From Absidia repens (Eukaryota > Mucoromycota > Mucoromycetes > Mucorales > Cunninghamellaceae), in NCBI GenBank assembly GCA_002105175.1, contig MCGE01000008.1, positions 1,302,001-1,366,000 on the forward strand: a DNA stretch of 64,000 bases, read 5' to 3'. Shown piece after piece: positions 11,902 to 23,890 of this stretch. Each line of letters opens with the position of its first letter. The stretch's first letter is position 1. Both the position numbers and the translations under genes were made by a program. The notes beneath the pieces were generated by a model. That model was not told the origin of the DNA. It searched no databases and was given only the letters and a program-made list of their open reading frames with translations.

Positions 11902-13746
11902 CTATTGTGGGCGTGTAAAGGAATCTTGATCTGGCGTGGAATTCAATAACGGATAAAGCGGATGAGAAGATCTTCTTCTCTGATGGTGGAAATCATCAGG
12001 CGACGGTGGTGGATGTTGAAGAAGACGATTGTCTTGAGGTGGTGACGATCTGGGAGCTGGCGTCAAAGATGATGCTGTGGGAGATGGTGCACGCATCTGT
12101 GGCTGTGATGGGGGTTGGGGGCATTGCTGTTCAGTATTGGAGGGGAAACCCTGGGCCACACCATGCATGGTGGTGTATATGTAAGGATTAGTACGATGAT
12201 GCGATGGAGGTAGCGGTGCATGTTCTGATGCGTCAATATTGGCGGCGTGGCGTAGATTGTTGGCCAGGTTATGAATCGATGGCAAGCTAGCGGTCCGATG
12301 AGGAGTTTCCTCTCCGCCTCCAGTTGATGAGGACTTGGAAATAGCCATCGTGTCATGTGTCATTTCCGTACTAGATGAAAAAGGATTAATTTTGTCTTTA
12401 GAAAAAAAAAAGTTAAAAATTGATGCCATATATTATCAAGTTAATGGCTTACCGTTGCAGGATCGGAGTAAACTCGCCAAACCATGAATCATCTAGTTCC
12501 AGAAAAAATACATATAAATATCAATAGGTCATTTATTTGTATAGTATAATGACTTACATTCTCTTGCTGGTATATTATCGACTTGATGTCCTGCATTTCA
12601 GAAACAAGACGATTGACACTCTGAGAGACTTGAAGTACTTGGCGATCTAATTGCACAACACGTTGTTCAACTCCGCCTCCCGCGTCGTCGTCTACGGTGC
12701 CAAAATCAGAATGAGAAGGTTGTTGTTGCTGTTGTTGTGATTCAACGATGCCATCCATTCCACCAGGACCACTAGTCGACTGCTGATTATGCTGCAATAA
12801 AAGTGATGATGGACTGCTTGACGGTCCAGGCGCAGATGATAGAGCAGGTCCAGGGGCTGATCGGACCGATTTTCTTTTCACCAATGTCATTGCTTGGAAA
12901 TCACCACGCTTAAAATGAGGATGTTTAAAATCCCATGTTTGATTTTCAAAGCTTAGATTGGAATGAATCATTTCATTGATTTTATTAAAACCATACACTG
13001 TTTGATAAAAAAAAAAAAAAATCGCCGTTAGTGAACCTTGCCATATGCCTTATTTGTTTAAAAAAACTTTACTATTCAATTGCCGCACAAAGCTTTGCCA
13101 GTTATTATGTTTGAAATACTGAGGCAATATTTGTTTCGAGAATAATGCCGAGTTATACACACTAAAGTATTCACCATTCTTAGCCCAACAAATCAGATCT
13201 TGCGTATCATCCTCTAGCATTCTGTTGAACCCCTCCCCCAAAAAAATTTTGTGAGTGAGTAACAATACAACTCGTTCTTTTTTTTTGGGAATCTTACTTG
13301 TATAATTTAACGATAAATGCAGGTTGCGTACGTAAAACGGAATTTGCTGTGGGAGGTCCCATTTCATGAGTAATTCGATCACTGGGGTTCTCCATTGGAG
13401 ATAAAGGTCCATGTGCAATGCTTATTTAGGTTGAGTCAAAAAAAAATTTAATCGAGTCAGTGGAAATTCATGCGCTAAAAACGAAATGGTCGGAGTGTAA
13501 ATGGCCGGGAGAGAAAAAAAAAAAAGAAGAGAGGGGCTCTTACCTATTACTCCATTGACTATCCTCGTTGCTATTTTGGTCAATAACAAGTTGAGATGAT
13601 GATGGTGATGATAATGATACAACAGGTGTGTTAATGCTGTTTACATCTGCTGAAAGGTTGGGTGAAAGCGAGGACGATGTGAACCGGTGTCTATGCTGTT
13701 GTTGTCTTTTTTTAAATGTCATTTTGCACTTTTGTCGACAATGCAA
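11902..13746 (-). CDS. HSF-type transcription factor (heat shock factor family)
   Basis: Spliced minus-strand gene with a winged-helix HSF DNA-binding domain spread over three exons. Exon 2 (13420-13298) ends in RTQPAFIVKLYK. Exon 3 (13221-13073) encodes MLEDDTQDLICW and NNWQSFVRQLN. Exon 4 (from 12997) continues MYGFNKI and FKHPHFKRGDFQ, the family's third helix and wing. All three junctions have GTAAG/GTAAA donors and AG acceptors and restore frame. A short hydrophobic-heptad coiled coil follows (VVQLDRQVLQVSQSVNRLV). The C-terminus is Ser/Pro/Gln-rich. Exon 1 begins at 13746, or at an internal ATG at 13722, and is low complexity. Predicted role: nuclear, sequence-specific activator binding nGAAn arrays. 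The splicing between 12558 and 12400 is ambiguous. It is a divergent HSF paralogue rather than clearly the main HSF1. Confidence 0.85.
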
Positions 13747-14643
13747 TATCTGTAGATGAGTATCGTTCCACGTGGATAATATTTTTTCTTCTATGTAAGC
13801 ATGATATGTATCGCTCGGATTAGTTGATGTGTTTCTTTGAAAAAAGTATTCTTTGGCGGGAATTGAATTATGCTTACTTCCTTAAACGTTTTGCTTGTTT
13901 GTTGTATGAGCAGCAGATGAAAGGTATAATTCACATATATATTTTTTTTAAAAAAAAAAAAAAAGAAGTAAGGAAAAAGGAGAGAATAAAAGAAGAGTCA
14001 AAAGCTAATGTAAAATGGCATCTTATAGTTAAAAGAATAGTCTGCCCTGAAATGGTAGGTGGTAAATTCGATATGCACTATTTTTTTTTTTTTTTTTACT
14101 GTCATGATGTTCTATGTGAAAGGAAACATTCTAAAATGGTGCAAGTATATTTGATCCAGAAAGTTCTGTTGTTAAGCAGAATAAAAAAAAAACCTAGTTG
14201 AGCTTTTTCGGTTTCTAACGGCACCTATAGAACATCAAAGAAGAATAGATCATTATAGAAGTATAAAATATTCATTCAACGTCATTCAAAGGGGAGAGGG
14301 GATTAAACCTTAAAAAAATTGGCATCCCACATACGAAAAAGACAAACACGGTAATTCACAAAGATAGTAAAAATAGTAATGATTTATTCGTTTTATTAAA
14401 ATTATGAATCAAAAACTTCCATCAATCGATTGGAAAAAACAGATAACAAAAAAAGTATAAAGTAAAACTATAATCTACACTAAATCTACATAGACTAAAA
14501 TTACGCTAAACTATATACTAATAAACTATTCTATATTGTACTATAAAAACTAAACTAGTCCATTTCAAGATCGATCGAGTATACTTGTATGACTGCATCT
14601 TCATCGACGATTTTATCCCACCATTTTCGTGTCAGTTCCACCT
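13747..14643. other. Intergenic: HSF promoter side and lipase 3' flank
   Basis: No gene recognised. Contains several A/T homopolymers (13940-13965, 14080-14098). It must include the HSF gene's upstream region and the polyadenylation region of the neighbouring lipase gene. Confidence 0.5.
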
Positions 14644-15569
14644 TTACCCCATTAAGTTAGCCGGATATAACGATGCTGGATACATGGCCGATAACTTGTC
14701 AAATGCTTCCTGGTATGCGCCGATCGTATGATCCAGAATAGCGGTCTTAGTCACAATCATTTCTTCGCATATTTGTCTGTTGCCCAAATGCACCGAATAT
14801 ACGGGTCGACTTGCACCTGGGATATGTTTCGACATATGTGCTGTTTGTTCGGAATGGTTCGATGTCCCGTTGTTGTTGTTGTGATTATTATTATTGCTAC
14901 TGCCGCCACCACCAAACCGTTTCACGCGTCGGCGTCGTATGTGGATGATTTTTCCTGGTATATAGAGCTAATAAAAAACAAACCTCCCATCAGTCAATGT
15001 ACCTGATCATTATATATTTCCCGTTTATTTTGTCTTACCACTGGTGGGGCCTCACTCGTCGATTTGAATATAAGAGCACGGCATTTATCAATGAGATCGT
15101 AGCAGAGTTTTCTGGATTTGCTGTTTGTCACCACCTTGGCCATACCACCAAGAGCTTCGTATGCGCTGATGGTATCCAAAATCAATTCTTTCAATTTCAA
15201 GGCCGTACCATAGGAAAGTCGCCCAACAATATCATCTTGCACAATAAAGCTGTGAATATACTGGTCATATTTGCACGCCAATTCATACGACACCAATGCC
15301 ACGGGCGCATAACTATAACATCGTAATTGGAAATCAGGATTGTCGGCCAACTTTTGTAGCGTTTCCAGTTCATCCGCCACCATCATCGTCAATAAGCTTG
15401 CCGCTCCCCCACCTAAGGAATGCCCAGTGATCACAAATCCTTTTAAAAATTGTCGATGCAGATGAATGTACCGGAAGATTTGTGGCACGATGTGAATGAA
15501 GATCCATTGAGCTGAAGCAAGCATGCCTGAATGTACCAACCCACCTTTCCAAGGGACATAATAGCCTAT

Positions 15570-15603
<34 letters not shown>

Positions 15604-18600
15604 AAGTCATTTACGTAAGTAATAAGCAATGGCACCTGATTTTTGACATATACCACTTACAAACAAGATCAGTGATAGCATCATAGAGACTCTATACCAG
15701 CAAATACAATAAAAAACGGTGTGTTGTCAAAAATAGTGCGCAACTCAAGGGCATATTTTTTTTCCTTTTTTTTTTTTTTTACCCAGGTCCCACGAATACT
15801 AAGCACAATACTTTTCTTTGGTCGATCAACGGCCACAAAATAACTTGGCTGAAAAGCAGCACCCTCACGCAACCCATATTCATATCCCAATAAATCACCC
15901 GATTCGACACGCAAGTAGTTGAGAATAGCCAGTCTATTGGATCTTGATTTGCCACCTGATCTTCGTATTAATTGACCATAGAGTCCCAAGTATGCCAGCC
16001 CACGCCATCCCTGCATAGATTAAAAAAAAAAGAGATGATTATGTCTGTTAATATTCATGTTGACTACTTTTGGAGGTGAAATCACTGTATGGATAGTCTA
16101 CTTACATATGCCACCAGAGCATAGCGGAAGTAATGGTTGCCAATGTCAATAATGTATCGATCTTTGATTTCATTAGATGGCACCTGTCTATTGTTTTGCA
16201 TAACAAATAATATTTATTTATTTTTAGTCCTGATATTCGATGTTGTTGCTGTAACTACTTACTTTGGCAAAGAGCGATAAAATCTTTCCAGAAGAAGCAT
16301 AGCTTTAACGAGCTGAATCGCTGTTACCTTGAACCCTTGACCCTACATATAAACAACAACAATAACAAAAAAAAAAAAAACAGGGTGCGTCGCGGAGACT
16401 GTATAAGAATATAGTACAATAACCCAGATATAAAATGCCCCCTCCTCCTCCCTCATTAGACTTACAAAACTATTTGCCAAAACAATGATGGCACGTACAA
16501 GAGCCTGTGTTTGTGTTTTCACCGCCAAGCCAATCAAATGGTCCGCCACGGGATGGGAGAGTGCCACCACTTCAAAGGAATCTTGCATCCACCGGCTACC
16601 AAAACTCTTGTCCCCGAATTCCACACTGGAGATGATATGTCTCGCCTTCTTCTTCGCCTTGTGGGTCAACCGACATGCTCGCCCATGCTCCTTTTCGTTT
16701 GCTTTTGGTAGATACGATGGGTCTTGATTTGGTTGGAATTGCAATTGTGTGGGTGTTCGAAACAGGGGGGGAGCTCCATCATCATCACCGTCATCCTTCG
16801 AAGTCGTCGCTGCTGCTGCTGCTGCTGTTGTTGTTGTTGTCAAATGATGAGCACTGTCTTGATGATTGCTGCTGCTGTTTTTCTTCTTTGTCCCTTCTTC
16901 ATCATCCCCGTTGTCAGTATCGTTTTGCTGGAATCCATATCGTCGTCCTCTTGCCGAGTGGTCGTCCTTGTTGGGATGTAAAAGCGCAGTGAGCCAGTCA
17001 AATGACATACAGTACGCATTATTATTGGATCGTTGCTGTGATCGTTGCCGTTGTTGTTGTTGTTGTTGTCGTCGCCGTCGTTTCGAATCCTTTTTCTTGA
17101 TGAAGCCAGGATGCCACTGCCGCGGATGATGGTGTCGTGATGTGGGTGATGACGGTTCTGATGTTGATCCGTCACTAGTGGTGGTGTACGATGTATTGAT
17201 GCCAGCAAGTTTGGATGCGTGTCCTTGTCGTCGACTTGGTATATCTGCCGTCATGATTTTTTCCAGTTGATTCTTGAATAATCCATTGATAAATGTTTCG
17301 TCCCTTGCCAAATCACCACGACCATGTTGCGATCGAGAATTATTGTCCTTTGTTTTGAAATTTGCTGATGATTTCGATTTTAGTGATGATGTTCGCTTGC
17401 TTTTTTGGTGAGTGTCATTCTTGTTGTTTGAAGTAGTGGTGGTGGTGGAGCTAGAGATGGTTTGATTCGAAGGCTTTCGTATGGATGACGATGATGATGA
17501 GTCGGGAGCATTGGGTGGGGACTGGAAAGCGTCAAGTGTTGCATTGCTGCCATTAGTCTGATTTCTTGGGCGGCTGCTGTCATTGGATTCAGGATTAGAT
17601 GACGTTGTAGGATCGGAATTTTGCTGTACAGAGGAAGTAGGTGGGTCTAATGGGTGAATTGCATTAAGAGTAATATTGCTAGTGCTGAATCTATCTCGTT
17701 GTTGTTGTTGCTGTTGATGTGTATTTGATAATATCCGTTCGGTCTTGTTGAATTGATCCATATCCAAAGTATGTTTCCACTGATCAACCACCTTCGCCGC
17801 CGCATCTGCAGGATCTTGAAATTTGTATCGAATTCGAATTTGCACAGACCCAATCAGTTTTGCTTTCTTAAAAAAGGTGCCCATCGCCTTTTTGAACATA
17901 TCGGACCGTTCAATCAGTTCAGTCGTATCTGGTGGTAGACGGCGTCGAGAGCTGCTGTATTCGTAAATGGGCAAATATCTATAAAATAGAAATATATAAG
18001 AGTTGAGAAGCACTGTTCACATGATAGAATTTCCCTATCTGATAGAATATGTCACTATTTGCATTACTATTTTTGACTCACGTTGTAAATACATTTTCTC
18101 GTCCTTCTAGTCGAGAAATCTTCAATTTCGCCTTCCCAACATGGTGAATCCGCTTTGGCCAATGTTTCCTGGGGACATCATAAAGGTCAAACTACAGCAA
18201 AAAAAAAAAAAAAAAAAAAAGCACCCCTACCAGTTAGTTAAACAGGTCCCGTGCATGTGATGCTTCTCCCTCTACCCCACTCTCTCTTTCCCGTTCTAAC
18301 CTCGATCGTGTTGAATAATTGGGCATGATAGGATACAACAAAGACAAATCCTTCGTTCCAATTGCCAGTGGGTATAGTTGATCTTGATGAGCGATATTTG
18401 ATAGCCCCCATTTTGACACGCATTGCAGGTCGTTTCAACGGTGTGTCTGTTCGAATATTCAATAAATCCACCTAATAATCAAGTGAAAAAAAAATATAGT
18501 TAGTGAATAAAAGACCATACGAGAATTAGAAACTCACATTGAATTATTTACCTGCAAGTGACAAGGCTGAATATCGTCAAGACCAGAGGTCTGATATAGG

Positions 18601-18905
18601 CTCCATTCCTTATATAGACGGTGCAAGTCTGGTACTGAGACAGTTCGTTTGTGCCGGTCGTGCATCCATTCTTCTAAAGTCTTTGGTTCAACGTCCATTA
18701 AAAGTGAAGCATGGCAAGTCGATGTTAGCTTTCGTCTAGGTATGAGGTCACTGATTGGGAGTGGCTCGTCGTAATTATCACTGAATCCAGTCGTCATGCG
18801 GTCGGCTTGACATTGGTCGTTGGCATGGCCATTTATCAGTAAAGTAGGGATCTTGGAACAGTCAGGAGCACTCGTATTTTCTGTGTTGCCATTAGTGTTG
18901 TCCAT
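14644..18905 (-). CDS. C2-domain plus class 3 lipase (sn1-diacylglycerol-lipase-like)
   Basis: Multi-exon minus-strand gene. Exon 1 (18905-18552) starts MDNTNGN. The next two exons give a C2-like beta-sandwich (VDLLNIRTDTPLKRPAMRVK, ..., FDLYDVPRKHWPKRIHHVGK). A very long low-complexity segment rich in S, T, N, Q, D and H follows (about 17750-16700). The lipase-3 core then follows: SIVLSIRGTW (15800), SLYDAITDLVC (15690), YYVPWKGGLVHSG (15560), nucleophile elbow GHSLGGGAASL (15430), acidic residue in FIVQDDIVGRLS (15220), and the likely catalytic His in AILDHTIGAY (14740). Junctions restore the family order, for example DLVC|YYVPW. Family knowledge: such enzymes cleave the sn-1 acyl chain of diacylglycerol at membranes, and C2 domains bind lipid or Ca2+. 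The linker is poorly conserved by nature and its exact splicing is uncertain. No transmembrane helices are obvious in the exons recognised. Confidence 0.85.
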
Positions 18906-19320
18906 GCAAGATAATGCAACCAGAGTATGATAAAGGAAGAAGTGGAAATACTCTGGTCAGTCAGGATAATTATTATTTTTGTAGAAAAGGAAAAGGAAAA
19001 AAAAAAAGCCCAAAAATGTTCGGGGAAATGTCTCCCGTAATGTCTGAGTTCCAAAAAATCCCTGAGATCATGGGAGATCTTTTTTTTTTTGTGCGAACTG
19101 AAGCACAATATGCGAGATGACCGAAAATACGAAGTATTGGTCTTTTTCTTTCCCTCTTCGCACACACAGATCATCAAGAAGCGCATTAAATGAGACGGTT
19201 GGGCAAGTTCATCCAATATTCAACTGTTTTCTTCTCTTTATTTTTTTTTATTATATTTTTACCACACACGCACATTTACCCACCAATTTTATTCCTACGT
19301 GAATGATCGAGTCCAAACAT
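18906..19320. other. Upstream region of the lipase gene
   Basis: No gene recognised. A homopolymer-containing stretch near 18990-19090 includes a local inverted similarity (ATGTCTCCCGTAATGTCTGAG and its surroundings are compositionally distinct). It presumably holds the promoter of the minus-strand lipase gene. Confidence 0.4.
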
Positions 19321-20445
19321 AAACAGAAAAGATATGTTTTATTCAGTGTAGATATAAAATCATGACAACTAATACTAAACCAAGTTAATAAATGTGCCAT
19401 AAAAATAATTCTAATCTGAGGAGCTATATCTATTATCTTCCTTTTTATGGCTGTGAGTGGCAGACCAGGGTGGCAAAAAAGATTACCGAGTTGAGAAAGA
19501 GTGGCTATATTTTTATCGTGCTCAGATCCAGTAGCTTAAGCCTGAGTTTCTTCTGCTGTATAATATGAAATGTAACACCCCGCAGACCAAAAATTTATGC
19601 ATGTTCCTGAGCACGGCTCGGGAACACTTCCACTTCATACTTCCTGCCTTTGAGAATTTAAGCGCCCAATGCCTAATATTCTTAGAGGAGAAAAATACAA
19701 ACAAACTACTACTGGCTGTCGGAAGGATTGTGGAGTGTATCTTTGGATGGAAATAGATTAGACCCACACATCTGTTATTTTGCACTTTAGTGTATAAAAA
19801 GGCATATTTTATGGAAGCTATATTACTAAATAATAAACTAAAGAAACGGGGTTCATTGTAACAAACGATCTAATAAGGGTTGTCTGAAGGAGACAAGTTA
19901 GGAATCTGCAAATAATGGTGAACACTGATCTTAAAGAACACATATAAAAAGAGGTATAATATATAGTACAAAGTTTGAGAAAAACTAAAGGGTATCTTTG
20001 TTATTGAAGTACAGCAACTGTCCTGGAAGTACAACAACCGTCAACGCTAATCTAAGAGGGTTGATGGTATTGGAAAAACGGATCTATTGCACAAGACATG
20101 AAAGACTAATGGGACATTTTTCATTGAAGAATGTAAAAAGATACATATTTTATTCCTATATAGATACAAATTATCGACTAAAGTAAGACTAAACTAAGCT
20201 AATGAAGACCAAAAAACCAACTAATGGTGGTCCTAAATCCTGGATCCAAAATGAAAGGGTTTCCCTATGCATTTTGTAATCCCTGTTCAGAAAACGCTTC
20301 TAAACTAGTCCTGACACTAATCTAAGTCCATCTAACCTAGTAAGAGCAACAATTGTGAAAGAAAAAAAGAAGAAAATGAAAAGAAAGAGTGCCAAAAATT
20401 AAAAATTGGCCAAAGATAAAAGCATGTGTGCGGGATTTGAAATAT
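19320..20445 (-). repeat. Dispersed repeat, copy 5 (reverse)
   Basis: Reverse copy with the full set of blocks: TTTTATTGAAG near 20005, CATTGAAGAATGTAAAAAGA (20122), ATCCAAAATGAAAGGGTTTC (20244), CTAAACTAGTCCTGACAC (20300) and the terminus GTGTGCGGGATTTGAAAT (20427-20444). A segment at 19440-19790 with slightly richer composition is inserted in or beside it and does not match other copies. It may be an unrelated coding relic. Confidence 0.75.
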
Positions 20446-20632
20446 TTTTCCACACACCTGTTGAGGGTCACACACACCAAAGTGTGAAAGGTACTATAGT
20501 TTAATTCCACACCATCAAAATCACACCACCAATTCTGACATCATACATAGTAAATTTAATAATTTCTCAAAAGCTCCACAGGAGCGTCAGAGGGTTTATT
20601 TTATATCAACATAACAAGCTAAATCTAATATT

Positions 20633-22570
20633 TCAAGTACAAAGCACCAGACCAGAGGATGCCATTTTACATTTAAGTGAACCATTACATGGGCGGACCA
20701 GCCATTTTCCTTGGTCGCATTGACCAAATCCACCCTCGATACATCGGAAAGTATCTGTAGAGCTACATTTACTTCCATGTTTTGGCTTTCCACTAAAAAA
20801 AAAAAAAAGCATATATGTGTATAATGTGAAAGATAAGTATATAGATCAAGTACAAGTCAATCAATCAATCGCCGACTGTGATGAATTTACCTATTTTTTG
20901 AAGCGCTTTCATCGGAAGGAGATGATGTATGGGTGGAAGTTGGTTTTTTTGCGTGGGTGCTAGTGGGTACGCTTGATGTTGATTTTGTGTGATGATGATG
21001 AGGGCGATGATGCTTGTGGTGGTTGTGGTGGTGGTGGTGCTTGGATTTACTAGAGCTTCCAGATGTCGGAGTTGAAACGGTGGAAGAAGTTGTTGCTGTA
21101 GGCTGATCACCCCCATTTTCATTGTCGCCATCGCTATCTTCACCATCATTGTCTTTATCTTCATCGTCGTTATTGTCTTCATCATCTTTGTTGTGATTTT
21201 TATCTTTGGCATTGTTACCACCTTTGTCATCATCATCATCAACTTTCCCACTTTTGCCATTGTGAATCACCTTTGCTACCGCTTTTGCAAAATTAGGATG
21301 CTCGGAATAAGCTTGGGAAACATCCCACATCATGACGCCACCAAAATAAGGAGAAGATTTGAGCTTTTGGATTGTCTTGACCAGCTCCTTAAGAGGAAGA
21401 TAACCAGAACCAGCAGCCGATGGACTTGCAGGAATACCCAAATATAATTCAACCTTTTTATTTATTGAGTCCTTCTTGGCCCAATTTTCCCAGGTATCAT
21501 AATTAAATTGACTACCCTTTGGACTGCAATACTATTAAAAAGCGATTTTCTTGATAAATTATATGCGTACTAGAAAAAAAAAGGGGGAGGACAACTTACA
21601 TTATTGTAGAATTGTACCCCAAACGAAATCAAACCATGCGTGCTTCAATGCATCACCAAGCCAAGCATCAGGAAAGGGGCATTGAGGTGCTCTAATAAAT
21701 TATAATTCAGATGTTAATATTTAAAAAAAAAAAAAGAGAATCCTGATATTGCTTACCCAGAAATATAGTATGTTCTTGAGGAATCTTTGGCTAAATATTG
21801 AAATTCCGATCAGTATGTAGAAAATTAAAAAAAAAAAGGGATGGGATTCTAATGCTTACAATAATGTTTCCTCATTGTTTTTACAAAGGCAGTATAACCT
21901 TCAACACTTCCAGCTTCAATATCCAAATCAAATCCATCTACTACAGCTTTTCCAAAAGGTCGTAGTTTAGCGTCATGACCATTCCCAAAGGTGTTCCATA
22001 ATTTATTGGCCCAAGTTTCACCATCCTTCGCAGAAGCCAATCCATAAGATCCACTAGCGCCGCCCAAAGACAACAAAATTTTTTTGCCTTTTTTCTGGCA
22101 CGTTTGTATTTCCTTCTCCATTTGGGGACAATCTAATAGCTGTGTGCCTTGAATCAAACCTTTACAGTGATTGCTTTCAGTTGATAAATCAAAGGCCATT
22201 TCTTGATTGGTGCCAAATTGATGAACAAATGAAATCATCAAAATGTCTTGAGTATCATCTTGGCAATAATACGAGAGCGACTATATATATAGAAAAAGTA
22301 ACAGGTATGAAAAGAATGTTTACAGACGTGCCTGAATTCTCGTTTACCTTCTGCGCGGCTTTACCACCATGATTCGTACTGGCGGAGTTTTGGCCCCTAG
22401 CAAAGAATAAAAAAAAAAAAATAAAGTGGTGGTCAGAGACATTATGTGATTACCCCTAACGTCAATAGCTCAATTTACCAGTACTGAATCAATTTCAATG
22501 CCATTGTATCATTCACAAGTACAAAAAATGTTACAAGAGTAATCCACGATAAAACTGATGCCTGCATCAT
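20633..22570 (-). CDS. GH18 class III chitinase with CBM19, frameshifted
   Basis: Secreted chitinase assembled from short exons. Exon 1 (22570 down) encodes a signal peptide (MMQASVLSWITLVTFFVLVN...). It splices to YWGQNSAS, the class III start. The catalytic exon contains KILLSLGGASGSYGL and the GH18 signature DGFDLDIEAG with its proton-donor Glu. Then come RTYYIS|APQCPFPDAWL, NNYCSPKGSQFNYDTW and FGGVMMWDVSQAY. A linker follows that is strongly acidic (Asp/Asn/Lys), then Ser/Thr-rich, then His-rich. The last exon (stop ending at 20633) is a CBM19-like chitin-binding module with paired cysteines (FRCIEGGFGQCDQGKW). Role: hydrolysis of beta-1,4-GlcNAc in cell-wall remodelling or nutrition. 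A GGGG run at 21617-21620 shifts the frame inside the conserved ...FDFVW|VQFYNN segment. This is either a sequencing error or inactivation. Splice sites elsewhere are intact. Confidence 0.85.
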
Positions 22571-23254
22571 GATTTTGTTTAGAAATTGAACCTAATGATT
22601 TTCAGAAAAAAAAAAAAGAGATGAAAAAAAGGAACAGTATTCCCTGTATATATAGTTTTTTTTATTTTATTTTTTTTTTTTTCTATTCTCATTGTTAATT
22701 AACATCATTGTCTTTAAAAAGAAAAAGCATATTTATTTTAGCTTTGAAATATAAAGTAAAGGATCGCCAAATTAACCAGGTATTCATTTTTACACCGTCT
22801 TTACCACTCACAGCGTCCCCCCCTGACTATCCTTCAAAGCGCAAAATATTTTCGGGAACTGAAAATTCAAATGTGGAATAATGAACTACATCATCATTAG
22901 ACATATTATCCTTTCTTTTCTACATTGTATTATAATATCTGCATACTTTATATTATTTTTACCATTATTGGGATCATGACATCAATGGAGGATCCACTAT
23001 ACATTGTCCCTGATTTAGATGCCGCCTTTTTTTTTTTTTTTTTTGGGATGGTGCAAAGTGGTACAGTCAGAAATTTGGATAACCAGAATGGAAACCTTTT
23101 TTTTATTGGTGGGAATGATTGCCTTGAGTGGAAGCAGAAAAAATCAATAGCATGAAAAAAATATAATAGCTTCTTGAGCGGGATTGTTTTTTTTTTTTTG
23201 TTTTTTTTTTTTTCTTTCTTTCTTCCCCGTTAACTTCCATACAGATACCTTTTT
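22571..23254. other. Intergenic upstream of chitinase
   Basis: No complete gene. A short ATG-initiated stretch at 22978-23030 (MTSMEDPLYIVPDLDAA) ends in a T17-18 tract and may belong to the neighbouring relic. Several T tracts occur (22650-22682, 23185-23212). Confidence 0.4.
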
Positions 23255-23890
23255 TATTATCAGCCTTCTCACTCCTCTCAATCTGACGTTGACTTTGGTG
23301 TAGACGTTTTCAGATTTGGATTTGAAACAGATAACAGGTAATTCAATTAGTATATTGCTCCATTTACTTCGACCGCGTTTATAACTGATAAATTTTTTTA
23401 TGTCTAGCGTACACTCTACTTTAGATGACGAGTAGTCAAAACGCCTGGAAGAAGCAATATATGCCCTACCAAGTAGTCACTATTGAAGAATAATGTCATG
23501 TCTGCACGATATACTACATACACTTCACCAAACAGTTTGTGCCTCAAGTGTCAACGTGTCGCCTTTGCCATGACGGTGAGCATCTGAAAAACAAGCATCG
23601 GTCCTTGTAAGCGATCTCTCTCCATTTCCTTGATCTTCCACCACCACCCCCTCAAGTACAACTCTCAGATAAGGATTTCTTGCATGTTGGTTTGCCTCCC
23701 ATTGATCAAAAGATACCTTCAAAATCTATCCCGATGGTAAGATCTGCTTTCTCCCCCCGCCCCTCTCTCTCACTCTCTCCTTTATTCACAATTCACTCAC
23801 CCGCTCACTCACTCACTACTACATATTAGTTACTGAAAAACAACGCTAGCCAAGAAAGCACATCTTTCAAGCACATTCTACAGTAATGGA
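23255..23890 (+). pseudogene. Probable decayed gene, RhoGAP-like fragment
   Basis: Coding-like plus-strand sequence broken by stops. A well-bounded exon (acceptor tatcag, donor AACAG|GTAATT) reads PSHSSQSDVDFGVDVFRFGF. The following stretch reads SKRLEEAIYALPSSHY, stop, RIMSCLHDILHTLHQ, with further TAG/TGA codons in the same frame. The pattern ALPxxHYxxxxxLxxxLxxLH is reminiscent of a helix pair in RhoGAP domains. That assignment is an inference from a short motif. Alternative splicing in another frame gives a small ORF ending LLKNNASQESTSFKHILQ, so a short live gene cannot be excluded. Confidence 0.3.

Noticed and set aside
16343..18013. A 556-codon single frame as a stand-alone protein
   Set aside because: It includes intronic sequence at both ends. 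The real coding part is the central exon of the C2/lipase gene, bounded by the TTATAG acceptor and the GTAAGT donor near 16466.
20596..20793. A 65-codon minus-strand frame at the chitinase 3' end
   Set aside because: It is the wrong frame. The correct frame, after the AG acceptor near 20793, gives the cysteine-rich CBM19 and a TGA ending at 20633.
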